A stretch of DNA of 11,005 bases, from assembly GCA_041567315.1 (NCBI GenBank), contig JBFGCA010000135.1, positions 1-11,005 of the forward strand, written 5' to 3'. The notes under the pieces are model-generated. The model did not search any database and was not told the DNA's origin. It saw only the letters and a program-made list of their open reading frames with translations. Numbering within the stretch: the stretch's first letter is position 1; each line of letters starts with the position of its first letter. This document shows, one piece after another, positions 9,179 to 11,005 of the stretch. A program made the translations under genes and the position numbers. The DNA comes from JBFGCA01 sp041567315 (GTDB lineage Bacteria > Acidobacteriota > Thermoanaerobaculia > Multivoradales > JAHEKO01).

Positions 9179-10936
9179 ATGCAACAGCCAGGCAACCAGA
9201 GAGCCCTCCCTCGCTCCTGGCGAGCCGCCGCCCGGCTCCTCCTCGTGCTGCCGCTGGCGGCCGTGGCCGGCGCCGGCCAGCCCGAGCGGACCGCGCCGGC
9301 CATCGTCCAGGCGGTCGACCTCGAAACCGCCGAGCGCAGCGTCGCCGCGGTCGGCGGCGAGGTCACCCACCGGTTGGGGGTGATCCGCGCCGTCGGCGCC
9401 GAGCTCACCGCCGCCCAGGCCGCCCGACTCGGCCGCGACCCCGGCGTCCGACTCTACCTCGACCTGCCGGAGCTGCGGACCGCCGCCGGCAACGGCAACG
9501 GCAACGGCAACGGAAATGGAAACGGCAACGGAGGCGCCGGCGGCGGCGCCCGCAACGCCGGCCGCGGCGCCGACACCATCTACCCGACCCTGGTCGAGGC
9601 CGACAAGCTGCATCGCCGGCCGCAGCCGGTCACCGGCGCCGGGGTGACGGTCGCGGTGCTCGACACCGGCGTCTGGACGTCGGGCAGGCAGATCGAGGAG
9701 GGGGTTGCCCGGAACACCTCCGGCGGAGTCCGCGTCCTCGGCCAGTACGACGCTATCCTCGACGGCTTCCTCGGCATCCTCGGCAACAGCGACCACAGCG
9801 GTCACGGCACCCACGTGACCAGCGTCGCGGTCAGCAGCTTCGTCTACAAGACGCGCGGCCATCAGCAGGACCTCTACAACGGGATCGCGCCCGACGCCGA
9901 CCTGTTCGTGGTGCGGGCCTTCGACGGCAACGGCGTGGGCACCTACGCCAACGTCATCCGCGGCATCGACCGGGTGCTCGCCTTCAAGGACTTCTACGGC
10001 ATCCGGGTGCTCAACCTGTCGTTCAGCGCCCCGCCGCGCTCCTTCTATTGGGACGACCCCCTCAACCAGGCGGTGATGCGCGCCTGGCAGGCCGGCATCG
10101 TGGTGGTCGCCTCGGCCGGCAACCTGGGCCCGGGCGCGATGACCATCGGGGTGCCGGGCAACGTGCCCTACGTGATCACCGTCGGGGCGATGTCCGACGC
10201 CGCCACCAGGGACGGCGAGGACGACTTCCTGGCCTCCTTCTCCTCCACCGGTCCGACCGTCGAGGGCTTCGTCAAGCCCGAGATCGTGGCGCCCGGTGGC
10301 CACATGCTGGGGCTGATGGACGACGGCTCCAGCATCGCCGTCGAGCACCCCGAGTTCCACGACGGCGCCGCCTACTTCGTGATGTCCGGCACCTCGCAGG
10401 CGGCGGCGGTGGTCAGCGGGGTGGCGGCGCTGATACTCCAGGAGGAGCCGGCGCTCACCCCCGACGAAGTCAAGTGCCGCCTGATGTCGAGCGCCCGGCC
10501 GGCGGTCGAGTGGGACGAGGCGGCCGGCACCTACCGGCTCGCCTACAGCGTCTTCCAGCAGGGCGCCGGGCTGGTCAACGCCAAGGACGCCGCCAACAGC
10601 CTGGAAAGCGGCTGCGCCAACCGCGGCCTCGACATCGACCTCGACCTGCTCGGGCTCGCCCACTACGGCGGCTACGCCAATCGCACCCCCGACGGGGTCT
10701 ACTACCTGTCCAACCTGGAAGGCGACGGCTACATGTGGACCGACGACTACGTGTGGAGCGGCGGCTTCCTGTGGGCCGACGGTTTCCTGTGGTCCGACGG
10801 CTTTCTGTGGGCCGACGCCGTGACCTTCAGCGACGGCTACCTGTGGACCGACGACTTCGTCTTCAGCGATGGCTATCTGTGGACCGACGCCCTCACCGAG
10901 ACCATGTCGATCAACAACTGGGTGGCCCAGGAATAG
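9179..10936 (+). CDS. Secreted S8 family (subtilisin-like) serine protease with C-terminal aromatic hexapeptide repeats
   Basis: Subtilase that hydrolyses peptide bonds outside the cytoplasm. 585 residues from ATG 9179. Order: Sec-type signal peptide (basic n-region, then LLLVLPLAAVA at 20-30, cleavage probably near residue 32); I9-like inhibitory propeptide (about 36-100); Gly-Asn repeat linker (104-117); catalytic domain (about 130-475). The active site is complete: Asp162 in VAVLDTG, His209 in SGHGTHV, oxyanion Asn315 in SAGN, nucleophile Ser406 in SGTSQAA. Cys433 and Cys479 could form a disulfide. The C-terminus (517-570) has nine hexapeptides of the type GFLWSD, then a short tail; I see no sortase, PEP-CTERM or autotransporter signal. 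Transcribed alone in this window, away from the efflux operon, from a probable sigma-54 promoter. Its substrate and whether it is released or surface-bound are unknown. Confidence 0.95.
   Translation: MQQPGNQRALPRSWRAAARLLLVLPLAAVAGAGQPERTAPAIVQAVDLETAERSVAAVGGEVTHRLGVIRAVGAELTAAQAARLGRDPGVRLYLDLPELRTAAGNGNGNGNGNGNGNGGAGGGARNAGRGADTIYPTLVEADKLHRRPQPVTGAGVTVAVLDTGVWTSGRQIEEGVARNTSGGVRVLGQYDAILDGFLGILGNSDHSGHGTHVTSVAVSSFVYKTRGHQQDLYNGIAPDADLFVVRAFDGNGVGTYANVIRGIDRVLAFKDFYGIRVLNLSFSAPPRSFYWDDPLNQAVMRAWQAGIVVVASAGNLGPGAMTIGVPGNVPYVITVGAMSDAATRDGEDDFLASFSSTGPTVEGFVKPEIVAPGGHMLGLMDDGSSIAVEHPEFHDGAAYFVMSGTSQAAAVVSGVAALILQEEPALTPDEVKCRLMSSARPAVEWDEAAGTYRLAYSVFQQGAGLVNAKDAANSLESGCANRGLDIDLDLLGLAHYGGYANRTPDGVYYLSNLEGDGYMWTDDYVWSGGFLWADGFLWSDGFLWADAVTFSDGYLWTDDFVFSDGYLWTDALTETMSINNWVAQE
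9488..9529 (+). repeat. Gly-Asn hexanucleotide repeat (seven units) in the protease
   Basis: Seven GGCAAC-type units (with GGAAAT and GGAAAC variants) encode seven Gly-Asn dipeptides, followed by a Gly-rich stretch. It joins the propeptide to the catalytic domain and should be flexible and exposed, as expected at a zymogen cleavage region. As a short tandem repeat it may vary in unit number between strains. Confidence 0.85.
10727..10888 (+). repeat. Nine tandem aromatic hexapeptide repeats at the protease C-terminus
   Basis: Nine 18-bp units encode residues 517-570. Position by position the pattern is G/D/A, aromatic (Y/F) or V, hydrophobic (L/M/V/T), W/F, S/T/A, D/G. In order the units are GYMWTD, DYVWSG, GFLWAD, GFLWSD, GFLWAD, AVTFSD, GYLWTD, DFVFSD, GYLWTD. 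Silent codon differences show that the units are not fresh copies and that the protein pattern is being kept. The role is unknown; surface retention, self-association or substrate binding are possible. Confidence 0.9.
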
Positions 10937-10988
10937 CCGGCCACCCGTTCAACGTCTCCGCTCTCGGCTCTCTCCTTTCTCCCTTCGT

Positions 10989-11003
10989 CCCCCGAGTCGG
11001 GGG
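10989..11003 (+). terminator. Possible terminator hairpin after the protease
   Basis: CCCCCG, loop AGT, CGGGGG forms a 6-bp GC stem 52 nt after the stop codon, preceded by a pyrimidine-rich stretch (about 10951-10993). Any T-run that would support intrinsic termination lies beyond the window, so the call is weak. Confidence 0.25.
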
Positions 11004-11005
11004 GG

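Noticed and set aside
8816..10663. Minus-strand open frame of 615 codons across the protease
   Set aside because: It is antisense to a subtilase with a complete active site. The product is low in complexity and resembles no known fold.

Overview
The window is GC-rich throughout (by eye roughly 70% G+C) and carries genes of a Gram-negative-type bacterium: tripartite RND efflux components, a signal-peptide-bearing subtilase, and an apparent sigma-54 promoter. Nothing in it is a phylogenetic marker. The GC content, the envelope genes and the style of the protease suggest something like Acidobacteriota or Myxococcota, but this is only an impression. Five protein-coding genes fill almost all of the sequence. 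I see no RNA genes, insertion sequences or CRISPR arrays.

Layout: four genes read leftwards (minus strand). From upstream to downstream these are a membrane-fusion (adaptor) protein (8766 to 7570), a 1092-residue RND permease (7551 to 4273), a 1032-residue RND permease (4273 to 1175), and a thiamine-pyrophosphate-dependent dehydrogenase E1 alpha-type subunit that starts at 1099 and runs off the left edge. The first three are packed as an operon (18-nt gap, then a TGATG stop/start overlap). One adaptor with two different RND permeases recalls MdtABC/MuxABC-type pumps, in which two permeases act together. No TolC-type outer-membrane gene is present here. The E1 gene lies 75 nt downstream on the same strand and has no obvious functional link to efflux.

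A 412-nt intergenic region (8767 to 9178) separates the adaptor from a divergently transcribed secreted S8 (subtilisin-like) serine protease (9179 to 10936). It holds a near-perfect sigma-54 (RpoN) -24/-12 element at 9105 to 9121, correctly placed for the protease, and a 12-bp perfect palindrome just upstream that could be an activator site. The protease has a signal peptide, an I9-like propeptide, a Gly-Asn repeat linker, a complete Asp/His/Asn/Ser active site, and a C-terminal array of nine aromatic-rich hexapeptides.

The observations most worth a second look are: (i) an in-frame, diverged 118-bp duplication inside the E1 gene at the left edge, which interrupts the normal E1 fold and may mark either a true fusion or an assembly chimera; (ii) the hexapeptide array of the protease; (iii) the sigma-54 promoter; (iv) a perfect hairpin placed directly before the ribosome-binding site of the second RND permease; and (v) a 16-nt stop-spanning motif shared by two gene ends of the operon.
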